Notes: a model not told the origin generated them from the letters alone. Shown: positions 52,156 through 61,660, counted from the stretch's first letter. The stretch: 64,000 bases of DNA from Tenacibaculum aiptasiae (GCF_008806755.1 NZ_WAAU01000036.1:1-64000); one strand, 5' to 3'. A program made the numbers and translations.

Positions 52156-53497
52156 TACTTAATCGTTCTTGTTCTAACTTTTCAGCTAATCGTTTTTGGA
52201 TAATTGGCTGTATTAGAGTTTTTTCATTTCTAGTTTTTGCAAAAGGGAATAATTCTAAATCGTTTTTCATTAAATCCTTTTCGTTTTGAATTTTGTTAGT
52301 TCCTAGTAAAACTAATTCGCCTGAATCGAATTTTTCTTGTTCGTTGTCTGCTGATTCTTTTATTTTTCGTTGAATAGTTCCTTCTTTAAGTTGTTGTAAG
52401 AAGCCTCCTCCTTGTTCTATCGACTTAAAAATAACTAAAGCATTCTGTGCTAATTGTTGTGTGATTGCTTCTATGTAATAAGCACCATCGGCATAATTTT
52501 GAGCGTTAGCTAATTCGCTTTCTTGCTGTAAGATTAATAGCTGATTTCTTGAAATTCGTTCACCAAATTCGTTTGAGTGGTGAAAAATATCATCATAAGA
52601 TATGTTGCTTACCGTGTTAGCTCCTCCTAGTATAGCACTCATGCATTCTGAGGTAGTACGTAGCATATTTACATTATAGTCATATAATGTTTTATTTCGT
52701 GAGCTTGGTTGAACGTAAATATGTGCTTTTTGATTTTCAGTATTGTATTCTTTTAAAAGAGCATCCCATAGAATCCTAAAAGCTTTTAGTTTAGCTATCT
52801 CAAAAAAGTAATTACTTCCAACTGAAAAATTGAAATGTATTTTATTGATTATATCTTTTCCGAAGTGATTTAAATATTCATTTGCATGGGCTAACGAATA
52901 AGCTAATTGCTGGGTAATATTTGCACCTGCATTTTGATATATTGAAGCATTTACGCAAATAGAGTTGTCGGTAGAAGAGATAATTCTTTCTAGTTCTTTG
53001 TGATCATTGTTTAGGTTGCTAAACCAATTTCCAGAATTAGCAAGGTTTCCAATTATATCTATATTGAAATAACAGTTTTTAGAATTAACAAATTCCGATA
53101 ATTCAATAATGAAATCTGATTCTAAAAATTTTAAGTTGAAATAAATGGTAATATTTTGAGTGTCGATTTTATCTAGTAGAGCTTTATGGTTGAATTTACT
53201 CTTAGCTTTAAACTCTATTGATTTAGCTCCTCTATTTAATGAATCTAAAGCGAAAGAATTTGCTTTTTTTTCATCTTCAACGAAGATAGATTGGCATACT
53301 TTGAAGCCTTCATTAGAAGTGTTCGATTTTAATTGTGTTCGATCTTCTTTTGAATAAAAAGGCTTTACGGTAATTCCTTCGTTAGTTTTCCAAAGAAGTG
53401 TTTCGTTGTAATCAGCGCCTTTAAGATCTACTTGGATTTTTTGTTTCCATTCTGCAGGGCTAATTTCGTTGAATTCATTAAATAAATAATTACTCAT
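52148..53497 (-). CDS. mutA: Methylmalonyl-CoA mutase small subunit
   Basis: The 449-residue protein resembles the mutase barrel: EISPAEWKQKIQVDLKGADYNE at the N-terminus, FSVGSNYFFEIAKLKAFRILW, and the RTTSECMSAILGGANTVSN region. It lacks a C-terminal cobalamin-binding domain and the DxHxxG motif, so it is a non-catalytic partner of MutB. The short form without the domain is usual in Flavobacteriaceae, as I recall. The gene overlaps mutB by eight bases and divIC by one. Confidence 0.92.
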   Translation of the reverse strand: MSNYLFNEFNEISPAEWKQKIQVDLKGADYNETLLWKTNEGITVKPFYSKEDRTQLKSNTSNEGFKVCQSIFVEDEKKANSFALDSLNRGAKSIEFKAKSKFNHKALLDKIDTQNITIYFNLKFLESDFIIELSEFVNSKNCYFNIDIIGNLANSGNWFSNLNNDHKELERIISSTDNSICVNASIYQNAGANITQQLAYSLAHANEYLNHFGKDIINKIHFNFSVGSNYFFEIAKLKAFRILWDALLKEYNTENQKAHIYVQPSSRNKTLYDYNVNMLRTTSECMSAILGGANTVSNISYDDIFHHSNEFGERISRNQLLILQQESELANAQNYADGAYYIEAITQQLAQNALVIFKSIEQGGGFLQQLKEGTIQRKIKESADNEQEKFDSGELVLLGTNKIQNEKDLMKNDLELFPFAKTRNEKTLIQPIIQKRLAEKLEQERLSNE

Positions 53498-53814
53498 TAT
53501 TTCTGTATGGTATCAAATTCAATAATATATATATCTTCATTCTCTTTCTTCATCAAGTATTTTTCACGAGCATAGCGTTCTAGTTGAAGAGAATCTTTAA
53601 GTTTTTCGATTGTCTCTTTATCTTTCTTAATCTTTTTTTGGTGGTAGTCAATCCAGGTTTCAAGTTCCTTGATTTCTTTATTGAACTCTCTATGGGTAAG
53701 ATATGAATTTTCATCTAAAAAAAGCATCCAGAAAACAAATATTGTTAAGATAATAACATATATGTTAGTTGCTATTTTAAAGGATGGTTTGTTTTTTAGT
53801 GATTTTAAATTCAT
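53497..53814 (-). CDS. FtsB/DivIC-like septum formation initiator
   Basis: The 105-residue bitopic protein has a short cytoplasmic N-terminus, one transmembrane helix at about residues 13-31 and a coiled-coil region (about 40-75) with ELETWIDYHQKKIKKDKETIEKL. It ends with the LERYAREKYLMKK stretch typical of the FtsB/DivIC family. It takes part in divisome assembly at midcell. It sits one base from udk and overlaps mutA, so all are probably one transcript. Confidence 0.9.
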   Translation of the reverse strand: MNLKSLKNKPSFKIATNIYVIILTIFVFWMLFLDENSYLTHREFNKEIKELETWIDYHQKKIKKDKETIEKLKDSLQLERYAREKYLMKKENEDIYIIEFDTIQK

Positions 53815-53815
53815 C

Positions 53816-54430
53816 TTATAAACGGTCGTTAATTACTGTTCTAACGATATCTATAGCTACAGTATTATACCTGTCGTTAGGTATTATAATATCTGCATAA
53901 TTTTTTGTTGGTTCAATAAATTGTTGATGCATAGGTTTTAAGGTGCTTTGGTATCTGCTTAAAACTTCGTCAATGTCTCTACCGCGTTCTTTTATGTCTC
54001 TTCTTACACGTCTAATTAAGCGTTCGTCTGCATCGGCATGTACAAAAACTTTAATGTCGCAAAGGTTTCTTAATTCTTTACTGTTAAAGATTAAGATTCC
54101 TTCAATAATTACAACCTTACGTGGATGTGTTTTAATAGTGTCTTTGGTTCTATTGTGAGCTACAAAAGAGTATACAGGTTGTTCAATTATTTTATTGTTC
54201 TTTAGATCTGTTAGGTGTTGAACTAATAAATCAAAGTCAATAGCTCTTGGGTGGTCAAAATTTATCTTAGTACGCTCATCGTATGTTAAGTTATCGGTTT
54301 GGTTGTAGTATGAGTCTTGTGAGATTACACAAACTTCATCTTGTGGAAGTTCGTTAATTATTTGATTTACTACAGTAGTTTTTCCACTTCCGGTTCCACC
54401 AGCAATACCAATAACAAATATATTTTTCAT
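53816..54430 (-). CDS. udk: Uridine kinase
   Basis: The 204-residue P-loop kinase has GIAGGTGSGKTTVV at residues 8-21, SQDSYY near 38, NFDHPRAIDFDLL near 58 and RRVRRDIKERGRD near 139, as in Udk. It phosphorylates uridine and cytidine in pyrimidine salvage, complementing cytidine deaminase elsewhere in the window. It is the first gene of a row that continues with divIC, mutA, mutB and psd. Confidence 0.95.
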   Translation of the reverse strand: MKNIFVIGIAGGTGSGKTTVVNQIINELPQDEVCVISQDSYYNQTDNLTYDERTKINFDHPRAIDFDLLVQHLTDLKNNKIIEQPVYSFVAHNRTKDTIKTHPRKVVIIEGILIFNSKELRNLCDIKVFVHADADERLIRRVRRDIKERGRDIDEVLSRYQSTLKPMHQQFIEPTKNYADIIIPNDRYNTVAIDIVRTVINDRL

Positions 54431-54459
54431 TGAGTTTAATTAAGATAAAATTTTCAAGA

Positions 54460-54467
54460 CAAATTTA
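54460..54467 (-). promoter_or_regulatory. -7 box of the udk-divIC-mutAB-psd row
   Basis: On the minus strand TAAATTTG matches TAnnTTTG, 29 nt before the udk start. The nearest TTG is only 14 nt upstream, so the -33 element is doubtful. Confidence 0.5.
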
Positions 54468-54484
54468 GGAAAATATGTAAACAA

Positions 54485-54514
54485 AAAAAGCGCTAACTTA
54501 AGTTAACGCTTTTT
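54485..54514 (-). terminator. Terminator of the tRNA-Thr gene
   Basis: A 15-bp stem with one mismatch (54485-54499 with 54500-54514) is followed on the minus strand by a T run. It lies eight bases after the tRNA end and separates it from udk. Confidence 0.75.
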
Positions 54515-54521
54515 GTTTCTG

Positions 54522-54595
54522 AGCCGATGAAGGGACTCGAACCCCCGACCTGCTGATTACAAATCAGCTGCTCTAGCCAGCTGAGCTACATCGGC
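54522..54595 (-). tRNA. tRNA-Thr (anticodon TGT)
   Basis: Read on the minus strand, the 74 bases fold as a tRNA: acceptor GCCGATG/CATCGGC, anticodon stem GCTGA/TCAGC with loop TTTGTAA and T arm GGTTCGAGTCC. The anticodon is TGT. CCA is not encoded. Confidence 0.96.
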
Positions 54596-54614
54596 CTTTT
54601 CCTTTAAGGCGCTG

Positions 54615-54644
54615 CAAATATAGAAGGTTTTTTGATACTGCCAA
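54615..54644 (-). promoter_or_regulatory. Promoter of tRNA-Thr
   Basis: On the minus strand TTG (54642-54644), 19 nt and TATATTTG (54615-54622) match the promoter of the tRNA-Val pair in boxes and spacing. The tRNA starts 19 nt after the -7 box. Confidence 0.8.
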
Positions 54645-54846
54645 AAACTTTTTTCACTTTTTTTTAGGGTAAAAATTGAGAAGTTTTTTTTGAGGTTTGT
54701 AACTGTTTGTTTTTTAAAAGCTTGAGTTTTTTTTTGAATGCTAATTTTTTTTCAAAAAAATATTGAAAAATATGATTCAATTAAAATTATATCAATTTTT
54801 AAAGGCCGAGAGGATTTCTTTGAGTTTTATAAATATGGTTTTAAAT

Positions 54847-55959
54847 TTATTCTTTAGGTAATTCTGGTGTTGAAATGCGAAAAGCAGGAGCGGAAAGGCT
54901 TTCTAAAAAAGCAATAATATTTTCTTTTTCCTCTTCTGTTAAATCTAACTTTTGTATTAAAGGCGAAGTTGTAGGAAATAAACTGTCGTTTTTTTGGTGC
55001 TCCCTACGTCTAGGTCTGGGCATTCCATTACTATACATATTTAAAATTCCATCCATTTTTCCAAATAAACCATTATGCATCCATGGACCTGTACGCATAA
55101 CATCTCGTAGACTAGGTGTTTTGAATTTTCCTACATCTTCCTTTTTTTTAGTAATATTATATCTACCTAAGTCTTCAAATTTCCTGCCGTAATAGGTAAG
55201 TCCTAAGTTATGAAATTTATTATCGGTGAATAAAGGTCCGTTATGACATGTTAAACAACGGCCTTTAGTTCTAAATAAATGTAATCCTTTTAATTCGTTT
55301 TCGTCGAGTTCTTTTTTTCCTAGTAAAAAATTATCAAATTTAGATTTACGACTAATTAACGATCGTTCAAACATTGCTATTGCATAAGCAATGTCTTCTA
55401 TAATAATATCTTCTTTATTAAAAATATTTTTGAAAACTTTTCTATAACCTTTTATACTTTTTACTCTAGAGACTACTGTATCTAGATGAGTATTCATTTC
55501 TACAGGGTTTTGAAATGGACCTAAAGCTTGTTCTTCAAGTGAGGCAGCTCTTCCATCCCAAAAAAAATGTTTGTTATAAGATAGGTTTAACACAGTTGGA
55601 GCGTTTCTGTTACCTTCTTTAAGCATAAAACCTAAAGATTTTTCTCTATTATCAGTATAGTTTTGTATTGGATGATGGCAACTAACACAAGCAAATTGTT
55701 TTGTTTGTGATAATCTTGAATCAAAAAATAATTGTTTACCCAATTGTAAGAGTTCTTTTGAAGGTTTCTCATTATTTGGATAGTTAGGTTTTGGTAATAC
55801 TCCTAGTTCTTTCCATGTAACGGTACTGTCTACCCATGGTTTTACCCATTCAGAAGGTTTCTTTTTATAAATATCTTGTAAAGCTTGATATTCTGATTTT
55901 TGCTGTTTACAGGAAACCAATAAATTAAATATAATAAGAGCTATTATACTATATCTCAT
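54847..55959 (-). CDS. Di-heme cytochrome c peroxidase (CcpA/MauG family) lipoprotein
   Basis: The 370-residue protein has a lipoprotein signal with Cys17 (LLVSC). Two c-type heme sites follow: Cys91-x2-Cys94-His95 (CVSCHH) and Cys235-x2-Cys238-His239 (CLTCHN). NAPTVLN near residue 119 and MHNGLFGKMDG near 296 are typical of the family, which reduces peroxide or oxidises protein-bound groups in the periplasm. It ends a four-gene operon with a TonB receptor, a DUF4876-like lipoprotein and a barrel protein. That context suggests a redox step in uptake of a metal or metal complex (inference). Confidence 0.9.
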   Translation of the reverse strand: MRYSIIALIIFNLLVSCKQQKSEYQALQDIYKKKPSEWVKPWVDSTVTWKELGVLPKPNYPNNEKPSKELLQLGKQLFFDSRLSQTKQFACVSCHHPIQNYTDNREKSLGFMLKEGNRNAPTVLNLSYNKHFFWDGRAASLEEQALGPFQNPVEMNTHLDTVVSRVKSIKGYRKVFKNIFNKEDIIIEDIAYAIAMFERSLISRKSKFDNFLLGKKELDENELKGLHLFRTKGRCLTCHNGPLFTDNKFHNLGLTYYGRKFEDLGRYNITKKKEDVGKFKTPSLRDVMRTGPWMHNGLFGKMDGILNMYSNGMPRPRRREHQKNDSLFPTTSPLIQKLDLTEEEKENIIAFLESLSAPAFRISTPELPKE

Positions 55960-55968
55960 GCTAAAAAA

Positions 55969-57495
55969 TTAATAAGTAATATTGAAAAAGAACATTGCTC
56001 CATAATTGAAGCCTTTATTATAGGTGATGTTCTCGTTTAAGTTGAAAAAATATTGTTGTTGTAAAGTGGTACCTAAAGTTAGATAGGTAGCTGATTTAAC
56101 TTTACGTTGATATCCAATTTGTAATGACGTATTTAATTTATTAGCGGTGTTTAAATAAAAGTCAGGCAGAGCAACATCAGTAATAAAACGGTTGTTAGTA
56201 TTACTAAATAATTTTTCTTTTTTTAAATTGAAAAGGATGTCTGTTTTAGCTTTTAGGTAGATTTTATTGTTTTTGATTTTAAAATCTTTACCATAAAAAG
56301 CACCTAAACTTGCATTAGCGAAATTAAAACTATTTACAGCTTGATAATCTTTCTTTTCTAGTTGATAGTAGCTAGTATATATACCAAAATTGTGATTAAT
56401 TAAATTGTCTGTTTGCTTTAAAATTTGATAGGTTGCTTGAATATCAATTAAAGAAGCGTCGTAATTTTTACCATTAGTAGATATTTTGAAGTTACTTCCA
56501 GAAGTATAATTTCCATTTAAAGAAAATGAATGACCATTATTAAAATTATACCAATTAACTTTAGAAGAAACTTTATTTACTGTGTATTTGGCTAATAATA
56601 TTTCTTCAGAAGTATCTACCGCGTTAAATTTTGTGGTAGTATTATCATATCTTATTTCGGCGTGTAATAGTTTGTTTTTCCTATTTGAAATATAATTAAA
56701 TCCTCCGCTGTATTTGATATCGTTTTCTGTGTTTGTCAAAAAGATAGCTGTTTCAATAAGTCCATATCCATATGATATTCTACTATAGATTTCAGTATTG
56801 TTAGGAATGTTTTCATAACCTCCACCTAAATAAGATATTTCTGATTTATTATTTACAGATCCGTAACCACCAAAAGCTCCAATATATTTTTGAGGAGAAA
56901 TTTTATAATAAAGTGAAGCTTTTACAAAAACATCTAAATAATTTAATTTGGGAATTGGATTTATTTTTTTTCTAAAAAACTGAAGTGTTTTATAGTTTAT
57001 GTTAATTGTGGTAAATAATTTATCTTTTATTAAAGGTAAAACTAAATTTCCGTTGAGACGATAAAATTGATTGTCCCAATTTCCACGTTTATAAGCTAAA
57101 TTATAAATAGGAGATGATTCTACAGGATTTTTATAAGGATGAAGATTTGTGGTATTCCAGCCTAAACCATCTAGATAGTTGCGAGTATAACCTATATTAC
57201 CTGTAAAAAGAGTAGTGTTTTTTTTGTAAATACCCTCGGTTTGTAAATTAATATTTGTTTCTTCAATAGCTTGCTGCTGTTTAGCTTTGTTGTTTTGTTT
57301 ATTTTGATAGGATAAGGTAGTATGAGTGTAATTGTTGACCTTATTTATGTAGAATAAAAAAGGTGTTTTATGAAAGTTCTGTAATAAATCTTCGTAGTAA
57401 AAGTGTTGTAAGTTTTGTTGAACTTTTAAACTATCTTGTGCATTTATCTTAGCAAAAGAGAGTAACATTATTATGGTTGTGAAAGCTTTTTTCAT
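55969..57495 (-). CDS. Outer-membrane beta-barrel protein (DUF6850-like)
   Basis: The 508-residue protein has a signal peptide ending near residue 19 (INAQ). A series of short amphipathic strands typical of a beta-barrel follows, ending in the aromatic strand GAMFFFNITY. It has no plug domain, so it is not itself a TonB receptor. It lies nine bases upstream of the peroxidase gene and is transcribed with it. The name DUF6850 is given from memory of this gene order and not from a search. The cargo is unknown. Confidence 0.68.
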   Translation of the reverse strand: MKKAFTTIIMLLSFAKINAQDSLKVQQNLQHFYYEDLLQNFHKTPFLFYINKVNNYTHTTLSYQNKQNNKAKQQQAIEETNINLQTEGIYKKNTTLFTGNIGYTRNYLDGLGWNTTNLHPYKNPVESSPIYNLAYKRGNWDNQFYRLNGNLVLPLIKDKLFTTININYKTLQFFRKKINPIPKLNYLDVFVKASLYYKISPQKYIGAFGGYGSVNNKSEISYLGGGYENIPNNTEIYSRISYGYGLIETAIFLTNTENDIKYSGGFNYISNRKNKLLHAEIRYDNTTTKFNAVDTSEEILLAKYTVNKVSSKVNWYNFNNGHSFSLNGNYTSGSNFKISTNGKNYDASLIDIQATYQILKQTDNLINHNFGIYTSYYQLEKKDYQAVNSFNFANASLGAFYGKDFKIKNNKIYLKAKTDILFNLKKEKLFSNTNNRFITDVALPDFYLNTANKLNTSLQIGYQRKVKSATYLTLGTTLQQQYFFNLNENITYNKGFNYGAMFFFNITY

Positions 57496-57510
57496 ATCCT
57501 TTAAAAAGAA

Positions 57511-57536
57511 AAGATCTAGTTTTGTAACAAGATCTT
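57511..57536 (-). terminator. Intercistronic hairpin inside the TonB receptor operon
   Basis: A 7-bp stem AAGATCT/AGATCTT (57511-57517 with 57530-57536) with a 12-nt loop lies in the 62-nt gap before the barrel gene, with a T-rich stretch on the minus-strand side. It may be a partial terminator or a processing site. Confidence 0.35.
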
Positions 57537-57557
57537 CTCTATTTTTTATGAGTTATA

Positions 57558-58883
57558 TTAATTCCAACCTCCAGGTACTGGAATGTCTATTGCGATAAAA
57601 TCATTTTCAGAGTTATTGGTATCTTGTAATACTTTACGAGTTCCAAAAGTTTGAGCTACTTTTCTTATAATAGATTGAGATGAGTATTGTCCTTTAGGTA
57701 CAAACATTTGTCCAGCATCTATAGAAGAGTCTAAACGTCTAGGTGCAGCTTTTGCGGCATCCGCTTTACGTACTTCAACACCATCAATAATAATGTTATT
57801 AGGTATTTGTACAAATTTTCTTGTTTTGGAAGTAATGGTAGTAGTTTGAGGATTAGGTATTTTATTTAAAGTATTAAAGTCATCTATTCGGAAAATTACA
57901 AAAGAATCTCTACCAGATGGATCTAAAATTAATTCTCTTTGATAATTGTTGTAAACAATATCCATGTTTTGTACAGATGGATTGTCAATGTCAGTAGAAA
58001 GAGGTGTTTTACCAATACTGTTAAAGTAATCAACAAAGTTTACTTCAAAATTAGCACCACTTAAATCAATTGTCAACTCTGGTTTTGCTACTTGATAAGT
58101 TTTAGTAGGTGTAACTAAAGGTTGTTTGTGATTAATTGCAGTACCAGCAACCACAGTACTTTCACCTGGGTTTAAAGGATATTGTTTTCCTGTTCCAGGA
58201 AATTTAATAATATGATCAGCATATGTGTAATCTGTATTTGATTTATCACCTTTTGTTTGATCAATAGATTTAGTCCAGTCGAATTGTCCATTTGCTAAAG
58301 TATATGTTTTAACAGAGCTTGTCGTTCTACCATATACTTGAGCAAAGTGTAAACCGTCAAGGTATATTACTTCGTTAGAATTGTTGTAAAGTTCAAAAAA
58401 TAAATCTCTAAAACTAGCGGAATTAAAAATATCAGAACCAGCATAGTATACTTGTTTAATTAGTAGGTCGCCAATTTTAGAAGTTTTTAAAACTACGGTT
58501 TTGTTCATGTCAGAACTATTGTTTATTACAATATTATCTAATGTACCGCTAAAGTTAACGGTAGTTTCGGTTGTGGCTACACCAAAAAAGTTTTTGTATT
58601 CATTAGAAGTAAAACTAGCAGTAGCTGTAAGGTTGTATGTACCTGGATTTACAGCGTCAAAATTTACATTTCCTTCAGTATCTGTAGTTGAAATGTATTC
58701 ATCTGTAGAATTGATACTTTTTAATTTTACTTGAATTCCAGCAGTAGATTGATTATTGAATGCCTCACCAAAGTTAGCTTTGATACCATAAGTCACTGGT
58801 TGAATTATAGGATCATCACTACAAGATGTCATCGTAAAAGTAACAACAATAAGAAAAGCTATTAATTTATTAAAAGATTTCAT
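57558..58883 (-). CDS. DUF4876-like surface lipoprotein
   Basis: The 441-residue protein has a lipobox at Cys21 (TMTSC) and an N-terminal carboxypeptidase-regulatory-like beta domain (about 40-110, with GIQVKLKS and TDTEGNVNFDAVNPGTYNLT). The larger second domain contains LLIKQVYYAGS and FFELYNNSNEVIYLDGLHFAQVYG, typical of DUF4876. The C-terminus ends FIAIDIPVPGGWN. It lies between the TonB receptor and the barrel gene and is probably an exposed partner of the receptor, analogous in position to SusD but unrelated in sequence. Confidence 0.75.
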   Translation of the reverse strand: MKSFNKLIAFLIVVTFTMTSCSDDPIIQPVTYGIKANFGEAFNNQSTAGIQVKLKSINSTDEYISTTDTEGNVNFDAVNPGTYNLTATASFTSNEYKNFFGVATTETTVNFSGTLDNIVINNSSDMNKTVVLKTSKIGDLLIKQVYYAGSDIFNSASFRDLFFELYNNSNEVIYLDGLHFAQVYGRTTSSVKTYTLANGQFDWTKSIDQTKGDKSNTDYTYADHIIKFPGTGKQYPLNPGESTVVAGTAINHKQPLVTPTKTYQVAKPELTIDLSGANFEVNFVDYFNSIGKTPLSTDIDNPSVQNMDIVYNNYQRELILDPSGRDSFVIFRIDDFNTLNKIPNPQTTTITSKTRKFVQIPNNIIIDGVEVRKADAAKAAPRRLDSSIDAGQMFVPKGQYSSQSIIRKVAQTFGTRKVLQDTNNSENDFIAIDIPVPGGWN

Positions 58884-58915
58884 TTTTTTTGTTTTTGATT
58901 AATGTTTATTGTTTT

Positions 58916-61633
58916 CTAAAATTTATAAAAAATACTTCCCCCAAAGGAAATAGGTCTGTTTAATTGACTAAGACTCCATGAACCATCACTATTTAGTTTT
59001 CTGGATTTAGGTAAATGGTTTAAGAAATTAACTGCATAAAAAGAGAATCGTAAGCCGTTATCAAATTCTTTGCTTAATCTTAAATGATAATTCCCATAAA
59101 CTCTATCAATATCATTAGAAAAGGAGTCGCTATTGGTTCCTAGTTTTCTGACTCCACTATATTTGGTATCGCTTTGCTCGCTTTCTGGAATAGTGTGGTG
59201 GTTAAGGTTTCTATCGTAGTATGCAATTGGATAAATATTTCTGCCAAAATTGGATTGTTTGGCCATAATAAATTGCTCGGCAGTAAGAGTTATGACTAGT
59301 CCTATACTTGAAATATGATGAATTGCTGTTATTGAGCTATTAATTTTTTGAAACCTTGTAGGTCTACCTTTATGAACTCCAATTAAAACATCTGATGAAT
59401 CATCATTGTTTACAATAAAAGAATTTAAAGGGTTATTGTTTAAGGTGTTTCTATAAGCTGCTGTTAAATTAAAAGAGGTATTAATTTCCTTTATTTTTCC
59501 AGTATTTACTAATAGTTCTAATCCGTAATTTTCGCTTTCTAAAGCGTTACTAGGTAAGTTGTAATTTAATAAAACAGGTTTGTGTCCGCTAAGGGTATAG
59601 TCAGGAGCTCTGTCTGGATAAAAAGTAAAATCATAGGTTGGTAGTTGTGCTATTTCAAAACTACTTTGATTAGTAAAACCGTCTTTTAGTTTATTATAAT
59701 AAAAAGTTAAAGATGTGTTTATTGCTTTTGTGTTAAAATCAATACCGGCTTCATATTTAAATGTACGAGAAGGTTTTAAGTTTTCGTTTGTAAACTGTCT
59801 AACAAAAGTATGAGCTAAAGCTAATGAATATGAGTTGGTTCTGTAGTCAGCAATTAAGTAATCGTAATAAAGATTACCAGGATAAAGAGATTGTAAAGAA
59901 GGCGCTTTACTAAATAGGCCAGCACCAGTTCTAAATTTTAATTTTTTAGATAAATATAATTTTGTGTTTATACGAGGGTTTAAGATGGAGTGTTTGTTGT
60001 AATTATCATATCTTAACCCTAAATCTGTAACCCACTTTTTACCAAATATTTTGCTGTTAATATTCGTAGTTAGATAAGTGCTAAAACGTTTATCTGCCGG
60101 AAAATTATCGTTAAAATTGATGTTTCTAAAACCATTACTTCCGCGACTAGAAACACTATAAATAATAAGAGGTTCATCCGAACTACTTGTATTTCCCTTG
60201 CCAAAGTTTTTATTAATACTGAATGAAGCTCCTAAATCAATTTTAAAAATAGTATTGTTGAAGTCAAATACTTTTTGAGCTTCTAATCTGCTGAAAAAAG
60301 ATAATGGTTTGTTGTCTACTTGTTCAGTAGCCCAATAAGAAACAGGAGTATAACTAGCTTCATAGGTACCTTCACTTGTAGCTCCTAAAATAGGATTACC
60401 TCCATAACTAGTGAAGTTAGAGTTCAAACTATTGTTTTCACTGTAGTCTAAAGAGATAGTACTAGTGATATTGTCGATAAAGAAATTGCTAAAGTATGTT
60501 GTATTGGTATTAGATAATCTAAATCTTCTACTATCATTTTTTCTTTCCCTTCTACTAGTTGTTGATTCTTGAGTGTTGTATGAATTTATATTTTGAGCAT
60601 AGCTAAAACTTAATAAGTTGCGTGTTTTATTAGGCTTTCTGTACGACCAACTACCGTTAAAGGTTAAACGATCATACTTATCTATTGCTGACCTAGGATC
60701 GGCATCAGATCTTAAGTAGTCTAAGCCTAAGTTTAAAAAACCTTTTTCTTTGGGTAATCTGTATCCTTTTGAAAGAGAAACACTATAAGATCCAGCTCGT
60801 AAAGTTGTATTTAAAGAAAAGGGAGCTGTTCCATGAGCTCTATTAATTTTTACTAATCCAGAAGTATGGTTACCATATCTAGCAGAAGATATTCCTTGAA
60901 CAATATCAATAGATTCTATGTTGTTTAGACTTAGGTTTTTTAAATCTAAGCCCATGTTAACGGTGTTGTTTTCGGTAATATTATTAAAACCACCATACTT
61001 AAGACCTCTAAAGCCACTTAAATTTACATCGTTATCTATAGGGACATCATCTATAACATAACCAACACCAAAAGTATTGTTAAGTAAATATGGATCATTA
61101 TTTGTAAGAAGTCCATTGTTTACATTCCTTCTAGAAGCATCACTAAAAAATGCTGTTCTTAAACTTAATAATTGTCTTTCGTGTAAATTAGATTCAGAAA
61201 TAGAATTACCAGGGATTAATTGCATTACATCAGCAACACTTTGAGCTTGTACTAAGTTTATAGCTTGTTTACCTAATACTAAATTAGAACCTGTACTTTC
61301 TTCTTTGTTTTTAGCTGTAACAACAACTTCATCTAGTTTAAGATCATTGTCTGCTAAGCGAATAATTATATCAGACTTAAATTCCTTAACCAATAAACTA
61401 ACTTTTTTCTTTCCGAGAAAAGAAAATTCTAGGGTTACAGGTAGTTTTTTAACAGCAATATTAAATTGTCCATTTTTATCAGTTACTGCCCATTTATTGT
61501 ATGGTTTTATATTTATTACTGCTTCTGAAATCGGGAGACTACTTTCAGTATCTAGCACAGTACCTTTTATTTGAGAATAACTTAAGCTTGAAAAGGTTAA
61601 AACAAGAACTAATAGGATATACTTTAAATCCAT
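58916..61633 (-). CDS. TonB-dependent receptor with carboxypeptidase-regulatory-like domain
   Basis: The 905-residue outer-membrane protein has a signal peptide ending near residue 20 (LSYS). A CarboxypepD-regulatory-like domain follows (about 21-100, starting QIKGTVLDTESSLPI), then a linker with the LDEVVVTAK TonB-box region. The plug domain (about 115-240) contains SIDIVQGISSARYGNHTSGLVKI, and a 22-strand-type barrel ends in the aromatic GGSIFYKF. It imports an unknown ligand using ExbB-ExbD-TonB. No SusD gene accompanies it, so a glycan is less likely than a metal complex or small ligand (inference). It is the first gene of the four-gene operon. Confidence 0.92.
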   Translation of the reverse strand: MDLKYILLVLVLTFSSLSYSQIKGTVLDTESSLPISEAVINIKPYNKWAVTDKNGQFNIAVKKLPVTLEFSFLGKKKVSLLVKEFKSDIIIRLADNDLKLDEVVVTAKNKEESTGSNLVLGKQAINLVQAQSVADVMQLIPGNSISESNLHERQLLSLRTAFFSDASRRNVNNGLLTNNDPYLLNNTFGVGYVIDDVPIDNDVNLSGFRGLKYGGFNNITENNTVNMGLDLKNLSLNNIESIDIVQGISSARYGNHTSGLVKINRAHGTAPFSLNTTLRAGSYSVSLSKGYRLPKEKGFLNLGLDYLRSDADPRSAIDKYDRLTFNGSWSYRKPNKTRNLLSFSYAQNINSYNTQESTTSRRERKNDSRRFRLSNTNTTYFSNFFIDNITSTISLDYSENNSLNSNFTSYGGNPILGATSEGTYEASYTPVSYWATEQVDNKPLSFFSRLEAQKVFDFNNTIFKIDLGASFSINKNFGKGNTSSSDEPLIIYSVSSRGSNGFRNINFNDNFPADKRFSTYLTTNINSKIFGKKWVTDLGLRYDNYNKHSILNPRINTKLYLSKKLKFRTGAGLFSKAPSLQSLYPGNLYYDYLIADYRTNSYSLALAHTFVRQFTNENLKPSRTFKYEAGIDFNTKAINTSLTFYYNKLKDGFTNQSSFEIAQLPTYDFTFYPDRAPDYTLSGHKPVLLNYNLPSNALESENYGLELLVNTGKIKEINTSFNLTAAYRNTLNNNPLNSFIVNNDDSSDVLIGVHKGRPTRFQKINSSITAIHHISSIGLVITLTAEQFIMAKQSNFGRNIYPIAYYDRNLNHHTIPESEQSDTKYSGVRKLGTNSDSFSNDIDRVYGNYHLRLSKEFDNGLRFSFYAVNFLNHLPKSRKLNSDGSWSLSQLNRPISFGGSIFYKF

Positions 61634-61652
61634 CCTTCATTTTATTTGGGGA

Positions 61653-61660
61653 CAAAGTTA
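61653..61660 (-). promoter_or_regulatory. -7 box of the TonB receptor operon
   Basis: On the minus strand TAACTTTG matches TAnnTTTG and is 20 nt before the start codon. It is followed by TCCCCAAA, the complement of the TTTGGGGA motif seen near two other genes. No -33 TTG is visible. Confidence 0.55.
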
